Shown here in pieces: positions 52,109-60,214 of a DNA stretch of 64,000 nt; position 1 is the stretch's first letter, and each line of letters starts with the position of its first letter. The position numbers and the translations under genes were made by a program. The notes under the pieces were generated by a model. It saw only the letters and a program-made list of their open reading frames with translations, did no database searches and was not told where the DNA came from. Source of the stretch: Lachnospiraceae bacterium (GTDB lineage: Bacteria > Bacillota > Clostridia > Lachnospirales > Lachnospiraceae); contig CABJAM010000005.1 of assembly GCA_902363555.1 (NCBI GenBank), forward strand, positions 186,001 through 250,000, given 5' to 3'.

Positions 52109-52145
52109 GCTACGAGCACTTAGCGCCTGTGCTTTAGGCGCTTAC
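52109..52145. repeat. Dispersed GAGCACTTAGCGCC hairpin, copy 2
   Basis: 34/37 identical to 41087-41123, with the AGCGCC / GGCGCT stem preserved. Confidence 0.75.
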
Positions 52146-52156
52146 GTGCGATGCAT

Positions 52157-52200
52157 GAAAAATAGTTAGCGGGCGTTTTTGGGCCGCTTACTATTTTTTA
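52157..52200. terminator. Orphan terminator-like hairpin
   Basis: AAAAATAGTTAGCGG / CCGCTTACTATTTTT around GGCGTTTTTGGG, usable in both directions. No gene ends here: the left gene starts at 51958 on the minus strand and the right gene starts at 52237. It may belong to an unseen short transcript. Confidence 0.5.
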
Positions 52201-52236
52201 TAGCATATTTCGGACAGATCCAGACATAATATATTT

Positions 52237-52656
52237 ATGAAGAAAAATTTTATTCTTTGTGGTCTTTCAGGTTGGTGTATGGAAGTATTATGGACGGGTT
52301 TGCACGCCATAATGTCACGTGACCCCAAGCTGACCTGTAAGACCTCTGTGTGGATGTTTCCAATCTATGGTATGGCCTCGCTGCTGGCCCCGATCAGCAA
52401 ACAATTGAAAGGCAAAAATATGATGCTGCGGGGAGGTATTTATACGCTTTGCATTTTTGTCACGGAATATACCACCGGGTCTATTCTGAAAAAATTCAAT
52501 GTATGCCCATGGGATTACAGCAGGCATCCGGCCAATGTTAAAGGATTGATCGATTTATCATATACCCCGCTCTGGTTTGGCGCCGGACTTTTCTTTGAAA
52601 AGCTTCTGGAAAAGGAAATGGCGTTTGAAGCCTTTGAAGCCGGGAAAGACAGCTAA
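52237..52656 (+). CDS. Putative ABC transporter permease (CmpB-like, PF06541)
   Basis: A 139-residue membrane protein with about four hydrophobic segments. It carries the features of the family: GLSGWCMEVLWT near the start, CPWDYSRHPANVKGLIDL and YTPLWFGAGLFFEKL near the end. Function is unknown despite the name. No ribosome site is apparent before ATG; an AT-rich TAATAT lies just upstream, so it may be read from a near-leaderless mRNA. The next gene is convergent and shares a strong hairpin terminator. Confidence 0.8.
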   Translation: MKKNFILCGLSGWCMEVLWTGLHAIMSRDPKLTCKTSVWMFPIYGMASLLAPISKQLKGKNMMLRGGIYTLCIFVTEYTTGSILKKFNVCPWDYSRHPANVKGLIDLSYTPLWFGAGLFFEKLLEKEMAFEAFEAGKDS

Positions 52657-52699
52657 AGCTGTACCGACAGGTTTTATGAAAACTGTGCCGGATAAATTC

Positions 52700-52759
52700 G
52701 GCGGCGCCTTCAATATTTCTGCTCATAAGTCTGAGCCCAAAAGTATTGAAGTCGCCGCC
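52700..52759. terminator. Bidirectional terminator between convergent genes
   Basis: GGCGGCG-CTTCAATA pairs with TATTGAAG-CGCCGCC, with an inner GCTC/GAGC stem, followed by ATTTTAAATG. It serves the CmpB-like gene and corA. Confidence 0.75.
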
Positions 52760-52769
52760 ATTTTAAATG

Positions 52770-53681
52770 TCACAATATTTTCTTTTTCTTGAATATGATA
52801 ATACATGTGATGATAACAAGCAGACACAGCCCAATAATGACCGGATAACCGTGATCCAGCTCGGGCATATTTTTAAAGTTCATCCCATACCAGCTTGTAA
52901 TCAGGGTCAATGGAAGGAAAATCGTGGAAATAATGGTCAAAAACTGCATATTGCTGTTCTGCTTTGCATCCACCTGAGCCTGATAGGCGTCGGTGACCTG
53001 CTTTGCATAGTCGATCAGATGAACGGTTCGGCCCATAAGGCGGTCCGCCCGGTCGGTGAGTGTTCCAAAATATTTCAACTGCTTTTTCATAAAGAAACGA
53101 TTTTCATTTTCCTCGAAGGCCTTCCCCATCTCCGCTAACTGCTCATAATAGCTGCGCAGGATCAAAAGCTGGCGGCGGATAGGCATCATCTGATTTTGAT
53201 AATTCCGGTTTTTATCGTGAAGGATATTGTCCTCCATATCCATAATACTCCGCTCAAAATCCTCCAGGACCATATTATCCTTACTCATAAACTCTGCAAA
53301 AAAGTTATAGAGAAAATGCTCCTTTGTCTCCCCCTGGTGCAGCTTTTTCTTTTTAATGCGGTTCACCAGACGCTGGGCAAAGCCCTGATCATCCACGATG
53401 ACAATATAGTTGCGGTTCACAAACAGCAGCATCCGGTAGCGGTCGCCCAGCACATCCAGCAGCCGCGGCACGGCCAGCGTACCGTAAAGGCATTCCTGCT
53501 GCGTCTCTATCTTACAAAAATAAGCATCCCCCAAATTGATCTCACCTTCATAATTAATCCCCGTCCGCTGCAATATTTCACAGCATTGACCGGAATCTGT
53601 GAGAAAAACAGAAGGGATCATATCCTCAATGGCCTGTTCCAGTGTTATCTCCCGTAATTGCTCTCCAAGTGCGTAAATCAT
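52770..53681 (-). CDS. corA: CorA family magnesium/cobalt transporter
   Basis: A 303-residue channel protein with a long N-terminal cytosolic funnel of helices and two C-terminal transmembrane helices joined by the signature YGMNFKNMPEL. The lysine-rich end FKKKKIL follows the last helix. ATG 53681 has GGGAG about 12 nt upstream; the frame extends to 53780, but this runs into the long hairpin element. The promoter is at 53947-53975, so the mRNA leader carries the hairpin. Confidence 0.92.
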   Translation of the reverse strand: MIYALGEQLREITLEQAIEDMIPSVFLTDSGQCCEILQRTGINYEGEINLGDAYFCKIETQQECLYGTLAVPRLLDVLGDRYRMLLFVNRNYIVIVDDQGFAQRLVNRIKKKKLHQGETKEHFLYNFFAEFMSKDNMVLEDFERSIMDMEDNILHDKNRNYQNQMMPIRRQLLILRSYYEQLAEMGKAFEENENRFFMKKQLKYFGTLTDRADRLMGRTVHLIDYAKQVTDAYQAQVDAKQNSNMQFLTIISTIFLPLTLITSWYGMNFKNMPELDHGYPVIIGLCLLVIITCIIIFKKKKIL

Positions 53682-53742
53682 AGGGCTGTTTCTCCCTTCC
53701 GTCGAAATTAGATCCCGAAAGAAATCTTTCACCAGACCGCGC

Positions 53743-53907
53743 CTAGAGTGTGTTTTAAAAATACTTTCCGCCATCTGCACGCCCCACTTCGCGGTATATT
53801 TGACCCGAATTCAGGTTACATAGCCCGCTATGCGCCCTTCATTCGGGCCAAATCTCCCACAAAGTGGAACGCACAGCTGACGAAAAGTATTTTAAAACAC
53901 ACTCTAG
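53743..53907. repeat. 165-bp imperfect inverted repeat in the corA leader
   Basis: The two arms are about 81 and 80 nt and match at roughly 80% of positions, with one 1-nt gap. The ends CTAGAGTGTGTTTTAAAA are perfect; the loop is about 3 nt. It has no ORF. It lies between the corA promoter and start, so it is transcribed as one long hairpin. It could be a MITE-like element. Confidence 0.8.
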
Positions 53908-53946
53908 CGCGATTCCACGGCTGCATGATTTCCCCGGCTGCTTTCT

Positions 53947-53975
53947 ATTATACTCCTCAGGAAGGTAAATTCCAA
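53947..53975 (-). promoter_or_regulatory. corA promoter
   Basis: TTGGAA (53975-53970), a 17-nt spacer and a perfect TATAAT (53952-53947) on the minus strand. Confidence 0.65.
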
Positions 53976-54063
53976 CAAAAAAATAACATTCTGACCTGCC
54001 CATTCTACCATACTGCCTACGGTCTGCTAAAGCGTCAGGCCCGTCCGGTGCCTGTGACGTATC

Positions 54064-54981
54064 TCAGTTTCCTGACATATCCGCAGGGCAGCGCCGCAGC
54101 TTTACGGATATAATAAAATATCCATCCTCCGTTTCTGCCTGGACCGCCCCATCCATTTTCTCAGCCAGAGCTTTTACGGTTGCCAGCCCAAGCCCCGTAC
54201 TCTGTCCGGCCCTGGAAGGATCGGATTTATAAAATTTATCAAATACGTGTTCCACATCCAAAAGCTCCGGATGCTCCACAGGATTTTTTACATGGAGCGC
54301 CACAAAATCCCGGCCGTCCTCCATCCAAAACGAAAGCCTGCCGGTGGCATACCGGATTCCATTAGTTATAAGATTTTGGACAATGCGTTCCAGCATATCC
54401 CGCTGAGCCAGGACGAATACCGGCCGCTGAGAATCCAAAAATTCCGGAACGATGCCCCGGGCTTCAAACTGAGGGTAATTGTCCAAAATACATTCACTTA
54501 CAATGGCCGGCAGATCAAGCTTCCCAACAACCGGCTTTTCCGGGTCGGCTTCCAGCGCCGATAATTCAAAGAAATCCTGGATCAGCTTATATAAGGACTG
54601 CGTCTTTCGCATAACCGTATCCATATATTCCTTCTGGACCGGTGTCAATGGCTCCTTTTCCATGAGCTGCAAATAGCCCAGCATGGCCGTCAGGGGTGTG
54701 CGCATATCGTGGGAGACTGCCGCAATGGCCTCCTTCTCCCACATGAGATTTTTCGCCCCACGGATGCGCTCCTGCTCCTTTTCCAGGAGCAGCCGGTTCA
54801 TGTCCACAACGATCCGGTCCACATCCTTATCCATCATTTCAATGGAAATAAAGCTGCATTCCGGGTCCTTCCCGGCCAACTGCAAGGATACCCGGCGCAA
54901 TTGCATTTTAATCACATACAGACGGAGGGCGAAGAGCACGATCAAAAGTATTGCACCAAGAATTATTATATTTTTTATCAT
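54064..54981 (-). CDS. Sensor histidine kinase of the ABC/two-component module
   Basis: A 305-residue kinase with one N-terminal transmembrane helix (about 4-24), a HisKA box AVSHDMRTPLTAMLGYLQLM, and HATPase_c with NLITNGIRYA and STGLGLATVKALAEKM. It has almost no extracellular sensor, as in kinases that sense through their partner ABC transporter (intramembrane type, bacitracin/lantibiotic responses). It is last in the operon: regulator, ATPase, permease, kinase. Confidence 0.92.
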   Translation of the reverse strand: MIKNIIILGAILLIVLFALRLYVIKMQLRRVSLQLAGKDPECSFISIEMMDKDVDRIVVDMNRLLLEKEQERIRGAKNLMWEKEAIAAVSHDMRTPLTAMLGYLQLMEKEPLTPVQKEYMDTVMRKTQSLYKLIQDFFELSALEADPEKPVVGKLDLPAIVSECILDNYPQFEARGIVPEFLDSQRPVFVLAQRDMLERIVQNLITNGIRYATGRLSFWMEDGRDFVALHVKNPVEHPELLDVEHVFDKFYKSDPSRAGQSTGLGLATVKALAEKMDGAVQAETEDGYFIISVKLRRCPADMSGN

Positions 54982-55000
54982 GGCTGCACCCTCCCTTCGA

Positions 55001-55702
55001 TTATTTCACCTCGGCATTTTTAAAAACTGCGCAGGCGGCGTAAATAACACCGGCCAGCACGACCACAGCAGCCGCCAGGGCCGTCAGCAGGTGGCTGTAA
55101 GAATAATCCTCTGCAAAATGAAAACAGGAAAATATAAAAAATCTGTTATCCATAAAATTCCGCAATATATTACAGGTAACAATCGTAAAGCACGTGCCTG
55201 CCGCCATGGTCATCGACAAATTTTTACACAAAAATCCCAAAAGCACAACAAAGCTCTCGGCCGCACAGCACTGGATCAGACAGACAAACCACCATAGGAT
55301 AAGGTTCCCCGCTGGAATCGTACATGAAAAGCCGTAACGCACTCCCACAAATATCACCGTAGCCAGAGCAAAGGCCAACTGCAAAAATACGGCCAGGCAC
55401 AGCGCCGGGAGCATTTTAGAAAGCACAAGCATCTTTCTGTCATATCCCAGCTTTATACTATTATGGATCGTCCGGTTAGAAAAATCATTGCCCACATAGG
55501 CGGAGATCGCCAGGGTTATTAAAAATACCAGGGATGTATCACAGATGCTATAGACCGCCGTATCTATAGATGTTATCGGCCGGGCTCCTGCAAACGCCTG
55601 GATCAAGCCCAAAAGAACCAGGATGAGCAAAACTCCGTAAACCGACTTTTGGCGGCGCAACTTGTAAAATTCCACAGAAAGCAGATTAATCACGGCCATC
55701 AC
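55001..55702 (-). CDS. ABC-2 type permease
   Basis: A 233-residue membrane protein with six hydrophobic segments, beginning with the typical NLLSVEFYKLRRQKSVYG before the first helix. It pairs with the ATPase whose gene overlaps it by 17 nt. Sequence class fits BcrB/LanEFG-like immunity permeases. The substrate, perhaps an antimicrobial peptide, is inferred from context. Confidence 0.87.
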   Translation of the reverse strand: MMAVINLLSVEFYKLRRQKSVYGVLLILVLLGLIQAFAGARPITSIDTAVYSICDTSLVFLITLAISAYVGNDFSNRTIHNSIKLGYDRKMLVLSKMLPALCLAVFLQLAFALATVIFVGVRYGFSCTIPAGNLILWWFVCLIQCCAAESFVVLLGFLCKNLSMTMAAGTCFTIVTCNILRNFMDNRFFIFSCFHFAEDYSYSHLLTALAAAVVVLAGVIYAACAVFKNAEVK

Positions 55703-56627
55703 CTCCAGTCACACGGAGATAATAATCCTCCAGCGTCTGCTCCGAAACGTTAAGCCCCGTCACAAGCACGCCATTGTCCTGAAGCAGTCGGGCAATATCT
55801 GCCACTGCGTGCACATGGGAATAGATCCGCACAGTGCCATCCTCCATCACCTGATACCGCACATCCGTAAGCCCCCGCTCCAGTACGGTCAGCCCCAGCG
55901 GAACATTATCCATACGCACGGCTATATACTGGCGGCACTTGGCCTCCAGCTCCTCACCGGAAAGCGCATCCACGATCTTTCCCTGACTGATAATGATATA
56001 ATCCGTAGCCAGAAGGCGCAGCTCCCCTAAAATATGGCTGGAAACCATGATCGTCGTGCCATGTTCCTGATTCAGCTTTTTAAGCAGCCCGCGGATCTCC
56101 GTGATGCCCTTCGGGTCCAAACCGTTGACAGGTTCATCCAGCACGAGCACATGAGGCTTTCCAAGCAGCGCCACCGCGATGCCAAGTCTCTGCTTCATTC
56201 CCATGGAAAAATTCTTTACCTTTTTACGGCCAGCCTCCGACAGACCTACAAGCGCCAGCATTTCCCCGCAGATAGAACGGTCCGGATTGCCCAGCAGACG
56301 CCGTTCAAGCTCCAGGTTTTCCATGGCCGTATAATCCGGATAAAGGGCTGGGGCTTCTATGGTGCTGCCAATATGGCGGCGGACCTGCTCCATTTCCTTC
56401 CGTGTGCTCTTGCCAAATAAGGTTAATTCGCCGCTGGTCTGAAAAGACAGCCCGGAAATGATCCGCAGCAGCGTCGTCTTCCCGGCGCCATTTTCTCCGA
56501 TAAATCCGTAAATATGCCCCTTTTTCAGGGAAATTGTCACATCCGAGAGCGCCGTAAAGCTGCCATAGCGCTTTGACAGATTTCGCGTCTCAATAACCAC
56601 ATCGGGTCCTTTTATTACATCATCCAT
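55686..56627 (-). CDS. ABC transporter ATP-binding protein (BcrA-like)
   Basis: A 313-residue ATPase with Walker A GENGAGKTTLL, Q-loop, signature FSMGMKQRLGIA, Walker B VLVLDEPVNGLDPKG and H-loop SSHIL. The C-terminal 90-residue extension is like that of bacitracin/lantibiotic export ATPases. It overlaps its permease by 17 nt. About 170 nt separate it from the upstream response regulator gene; this gap holds a small CCGC-TTCACAT-GCGG hairpin. Confidence 0.93.
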   Translation of the reverse strand: MDDVIKGPDVVIETRNLSKRYGSFTALSDVTISLKKGHIYGFIGENGAGKTTLLRIISGLSFQTSGELTLFGKSTRKEMEQVRRHIGSTIEAPALYPDYTAMENLELERRLLGNPDRSICGEMLALVGLSEAGRKKVKNFSMGMKQRLGIAVALLGKPHVLVLDEPVNGLDPKGITEIRGLLKKLNQEHGTTIMVSSHILGELRLLATDYIIISQGKIVDALSGEELEAKCRQYIAVRMDNVPLGLTVLERGLTDVRYQVMEDGTVRIYSHVHAVADIARLLQDNGVLVTGLNVSEQTLEDYYLRVTGGDGRD

Positions 56628-56795
56628 TTTTCTGCCTCCTAGTTTATCCGAAAGTCCGACTGATCTGTTACGACCGCTTCACATGCGGCCTCATTCGGCT
56701 TCAGATTTCATTAATATCAATATAAGGCAGAATCTGCAATTAAATCCAAATGAATCTTAAAGAAAATCTAAAGAATTCCCCCACTCCCCAATTGG

Positions 56796-57488
56796 CTAAG
56801 CATTTTCCGGCGCATCGATGAGCCGGTAGCCCATGCCGTAAACGGTTTCAATATATTCGGAATCGCTCACACTGCCCAGCTTTTTTCGGATATTGCTTAT
56901 GTGGACATGGATCGTATTGTCGCCGCTGATGTAGTCCTCCCTACAAACCGTTTCAAACAGCCTTGCTTTAGAAAATATCTGCCCGGGATGCTCCAGCATT
57001 ACCTCCAGGATCGCATACTCCATCGCCGTCAAGATCACCTCATGGTCCGAAACAAACACCCGTTTTGCCGAATTATCTATCAGGATATCCCGAAATTGAA
57101 GCCGGTCACATTTCCCAAAATCCGGCTGCAGGCGCCGCAGCACTGCGGCTACCCGAAGCGCCAGTTCATCAATATCAAACGGCTTTGTCAGGTAATCGTC
57201 GGCCCCCAGGCGCAAAAGCTGAATCCTGCTGTAAACCGAATCCCTGGCCGACAGGACGATGACCGGTGTATTTTTACTCTCCCGCAAAGACCTGAGAACC
57301 TCCTCACCGGTTTTAAGAGGCAGCATCAGATCCAGCAGGATCAGGGCGTAATCCCTGGTCTTCGCCATTAACAGCCCATCCACGCCATTATGGGCACTTT
57401 CTATAATATAGCCCTGGGCATTTAATACCCCGGTCAATAACCGGCAGATATCATTATCGTCCTCCACTATAAGAATCGTTTTATTCAT
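56796..57488 (-). CDS. OmpR family response regulator
   Basis: A 230-residue regulator with a receiver domain (phospho-acceptor Asp in LILLDLMLPLKTGEE, Lys in DYLTKPFDIDEL) and a winged-helix domain (ILEVMLEHPGQIFSKARLFE ; NTIHVHISNIRKKLG). It is the likely partner of the kinase at 54064-54981 and would control the ABC genes. It starts only 3 nt after the Ogt-like gene ends. Confidence 0.93.
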   Translation of the reverse strand: MNKTILIVEDDNDICRLLTGVLNAQGYIIESAHNGVDGLLMAKTRDYALILLDLMLPLKTGEEVLRSLRESKNTPVIVLSARDSVYSRIQLLRLGADDYLTKPFDIDELALRVAAVLRRLQPDFGKCDRLQFRDILIDNSAKRVFVSDHEVILTAMEYAILEVMLEHPGQIFSKARLFETVCREDYISGDNTIHVHISNIRKKLGSVSDSEYIETVYGMGYRLIDAPENA

Positions 57489-57491
57489 AAT

Positions 57492-57854
57492 TTATATACC
57501 AAGCCTTTTAAATTCTTCACAAAACCAAAGCGCGTCATCAAATGTATGCTTCCAGCCATACCGGTCCAGTGCTGTTTTCCATCCGTCCTCCGTAAATTCC
57601 ACGCGGATGCCGTCGCGCTTTAAAAGCATCCGCTGCTGTCCTGCCGTTTCAAAGGCGGCGGCCCCGCTTAATATTCCACGGGAATTGACCACACGATACG
57701 CCGGCACATCTCCGGCCAGATCGTGCCCCAGAGCATAGCCTACCTGCCGGGCGTTTTTCGGCTTTCCGCAGAGCAGTGCGATCTGCCCGTAGGTCGCCAC
57801 AGTTCCTTTTGGAATGGCATTGCATACAAGCTGAACCCGTTTGTAAAAATCCAT
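57492..57854 (-). CDS. Alkyltransferase-like protein (MGMT family, no catalytic Cys)
   Basis: A 120-residue protein of the Ogt/MGMT DNA-binding domain type: GTVATYGQIALLCGKPKNARQVG is the HTH with the conserved Arg finger. The active-site PCHR motif reads PAYR (PAYRVVNSRG), so the alkyl-accepting Cys is replaced by Ala. This fits ATL proteins, which flag O6-alkylguanine for nucleotide excision repair. GTG 57863 is in frame, but ATG 57854 has GGAGG 8 nt upstream. Confidence 0.88.
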   Translation of the reverse strand: MDFYKRVQLVCNAIPKGTVATYGQIALLCGKPKNARQVGYALGHDLAGDVPAYRVVNSRGILSGAAAFETAGQQRMLLKRDGIRVEFTEDGWKTALDRYGWKHTFDDALWFCEEFKRLGI

Positions 57855-57903
57855 TGGTTCCACCTCCGAACCCTTTCCATTGATATCAAATATATGGCTG
57901 CAT

Positions 57904-58689
57904 TTACCGTTTTCTTAAAACCGTCACCGCGGCATAATGTAAGATTTCAAAACGCTCCGGCGCTATTTGCTCCAGCAGCCGCTGATGCTCCTGTTCAAAA
58001 CAGTCAGCTTCAGCCGCTGGAAGCGAAGCTCCGATTCCCCGGCAGGCACGCATCCGGCCATTCCATGTTTCCCGGGTAAAAGGAACCCGCAGGTCAAAAA
58101 CATCCTGACTTTCCAGTTCAAACCATTCTTTATAAACCTCCGGCACCTCTATAAAATGACGGACCTCACCACAGCCGGACCACTGAGGATTATAATTTAA
58201 CACAAGCGCTTCACTCTGCCCTGCAATAGCGTCCTCATAAGGCAGCCAGGCCATATATAAAATGGCAAATCTTCCGCCGTCCTTTAATATATTATGGATT
58301 TTCGGCGCCAGGACCTGATGATCAAAATATGTAAAGCATTGGCATGCCAAAACAGCATCAAAGGAATTTTCCTTAAAAGCGATCTGTTCCGCCGGACCGC
58401 ACAAAAATCGGATATCCATACCAGCCGCTTCCGAAAGCGCTCTGGCCTGTGCGATCTGATTTTCCGAAATATCCATTCCGGTAAACGCAGCGCCGTAAGG
58501 GTACAGATTTCGCGGTAAAACACCGGTTCCCGTGCCAATATCCAAAACCTCCTGACCCTTGATACACAGTCCGCGATTTATAAGACTGAGATAAAATTCC
58601 TCCGGGTAAATATCCCGAAACTTTGCATAATCGCTGGACGTCCTGCCCCAGTCAAAAGCCTTTCCGCCGTCAATATTTTCATTTTTCAC
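57904..58689 (-). CDS. Class I SAM-dependent methyltransferase
   Basis: A 261-residue methyltransferase with motif I VLDIGTGTGVLPRNL, the acidic FTGMDISENQI and motif III FDAVLACQCFTYF. The N-terminus DWGRTSSDYAKFRDIYP is typical of a UbiE/Methyltransf_11 group often found as a stand-alone gene. Substrate unknown. It leads a run of same-strand genes through the Ogt-like and regulator genes. CDS ends 49 nt before the next start. Confidence 0.9.
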   Translation of the reverse strand: MKNENIDGGKAFDWGRTSSDYAKFRDIYPEEFYLSLINRGLCIKGQEVLDIGTGTGVLPRNLYPYGAAFTGMDISENQIAQARALSEAAGMDIRFLCGPAEQIAFKENSFDAVLACQCFTYFDHQVLAPKIHNILKDGGRFAILYMAWLPYEDAIAGQSEALVLNYNPQWSGCGEVRHFIEVPEVYKEWFELESQDVFDLRVPFTRETWNGRMRACRGIGASLPAAEADCFEQEHQRLLEQIAPERFEILHYAAVTVLRKR

Positions 58690-58726
58690 ACTAATCCACC
58701 TCTCTTATCTATAATTCCATTCTATG

Positions 58727-59215
58727 TTACTGAGCATCCGCCAATTGTATTAAGGTGTCTCCTGCAATCCGGTAGACGGTCCAATCCTTCATCGCCTCGG
58801 CTCCAAGTGATAAGTAAAAATCAATGCTCGGCTGATTCCAGTCCAGGCACCACCACTTCAGGCGGCCGCAGCCCCGCTCCACAGCAATCTGCGCCAGCTT
58901 CTTTAAAATGGCCTTTCCATATCCGTGACCACGGTACTCCGGCTGAACGTATAAATCTTCAAGATATATTCCGGAGCGGCCTAAAAATGTGGAAAAATTA
59001 TGGAAGAACAGAGCTAAGCCGACAGCCTTACCGCCGTGCTCTGCAAAAATCACTTCCGCCTTATTTTTATCAAAGATCCATTCCTCCAAAAGTGCTTCCG
59101 TGGCCACCACCTCGTCCAGCATCTTCTCATACTCTGCCAATTCTCTGATGAATTTTAATATTAATGGTACGTCATTTCTTTCTGCAAACCTGAAGGTCAG
59201 TTCATTTACTGCCAA
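58727..59215 (-). CDS. GNAT N-acetyltransferase (diamine acetyltransferase-like)
   Basis: A 162-residue acetyltransferase resembling spermidine/thialysine acetyltransferases: IYLEDLYVQPEYRGHGYGKAIL is the acetyl-CoA loop and LKWWCLDWNQPSIDFYLSLGAE the C-terminal signature. An AAGGAGG touches ATG 59224 with no spacing, so I choose TTG 59215, 9 nt from the site. A short upstream frame (38 codons, 59226-59339 region) that ends at the start looks like a gene remnant. Substrate not determinable. Confidence 0.85.
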   Translation of the reverse strand: MAVNELTFRFAERNDVPLILKFIRELAEYEKMLDEVVATEALLEEWIFDKNKAEVIFAEHGGKAVGLALFFHNFSTFLGRSGIYLEDLYVQPEYRGHGYGKAILKKLAQIAVERGCGRLKWWCLDWNQPSIDFYLSLGAEAMKDWTVYRIAGDTLIQLADAQ

Positions 59216-59322
59216 TTTTATCATCCTCCTTATTTTCTTCAATTTTAAATAGAGCACCATCCGTTATCGGAATGCCCAGACGTTGGTCGATCAGGGAAAC
59301 ATCCGATGAGCCTTCCGCCATA

Positions 59323-59388
59323 AAAGCCATTGGATAAATGCGGTCTTATCCTCACTATTACATCCAGCACTGTAATCTCGTGTATCAT
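59323..59388 (-). pseudogene. Remnant of a GNAT gene (copy of 62201-62635)
   Basis: Bases 59323-59369 match 62203-62249 (the 3' end of the intact GNAT gene) and 59370 onward matches 62617 onward (its 5' end). The 367 bp between are missing, so only the start and end of the gene survive. It directly precedes the intact DUF3784-type gene, the same order as at 62.2-62.8 kb. Confidence 0.85.
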
Positions 59389-59402
59389 AATAAACTTCTG
59401 CC

Positions 59403-59720
59403 TTATTTTTTTGAAACCGTCTTAACACTGTCAACGATCGCAAATACGACAACACCAACGATGAGAACCCACATTAATATATTGGCCCATTTCCACGATG
59501 TAAATATGTATAGGGATAAAAGTGCAAAAATCACTGCCAGGCATCCAAAGATAATGGTAACAAGGCGGTACTCATCCTTTTTCGTTCTTTCGCGTTCCTG
59601 TTTAGAAGCCCACAAATACGTATTTGAAAGCACAGGCCCTTTACCTCTGGCCGTAAATGATACATAGATTCCAAGTAATATAGCGATTATAGCAACGACA
59701 CATCCGATAATAATATTCAT
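59403..59720 (-). CDS. DUF3784-type small membrane protein
   Basis: A 105-residue protein with three hydrophobic segments (about 3-23, 54-73 and 79-97). The loop after the first helix, TARGKGPVLSNTYLWASKQE, is characteristic of DUF3784-like proteins. Function unknown. A decayed copy is at 62640-62773, where 172 bp were lost between AAATAC direct repeats. The gene precedes another GNAT gene 14 nt away. Confidence 0.75.
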   Translation of the reverse strand: MNIIIGCVVAIIAILLGIYVSFTARGKGPVLSNTYLWASKQERERTKKDEYRLVTIIFGCLAVIFALLSLYIFTSWKWANILMWVLIVGVVVFAIVDSVKTVSKK

Positions 59721-59733
59721 AATCTAAGACCTC

Positions 59734-60171
59734 CTACACCCTTTTCCTGAAATTTAATTGCTGTCTCCCACCATCATAGCCACAAGCCTTGTAAAATTCA
59801 TGGGCAGATGTTCTTTGTGCTCCGGAAACGAGACGGACGCTATCGGCACCGGTTTCTTTCGCCCATAGCTCAACTTCCTTTAGCAGTGCTTTACCTACAC
59901 CGCGCCGCTTGTACTCAGATGACACTGCAATCCCCATAATATTTTTCATGTGGGGTGCATAAATTACATCGTAATCATTTACATGTACATAGCCTATAAT
60001 TTTATTTTCTATAACTGCCACAAAAATTCTATCTTTGCTACTTCTTGATAAGTCTTCTAACTTTCTTTCAGTATCTGGCAATGGAAACTTATACCCCATT
60101 TCAATATTGTTCAATTTCCATATAGCATCACAGTCACCGGTCTGATACTTCCTTATTTTTACTTGAATCAT
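59734..60171 (-). CDS. GNAT N-acetyltransferase
   Basis: A 145-residue acetyltransferase (RimI-like/AAC(6')-like fold). The acetyl-CoA loop SSEYKRRGVGKALLKEVE and VRLVSGAQRTSAHEFYKACGYDGG are clear. ATG 60171 follows GGAGGGAG. Similar proteins are annotated as phosphinothricin- or aminoglycoside-type acetyltransferases, but the substrate cannot be read from the sequence. It sits in the AT-rich accessory segment. Confidence 0.88.
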   Translation of the reverse strand: MIQVKIRKYQTGDCDAIWKLNNIEMGYKFPLPDTERKLEDLSRSSKDRIFVAVIENKIIGYVHVNDYDVIYAPHMKNIMGIAVSSEYKRRGVGKALLKEVELWAKETGADSVRLVSGAQRTSAHEFYKACGYDGGRQQLNFRKRV

Positions 60172-60214
60172 ATTGTACTCCCTCCATGCAATTTTCATAA
60201 GCCTGAAGAAATCT

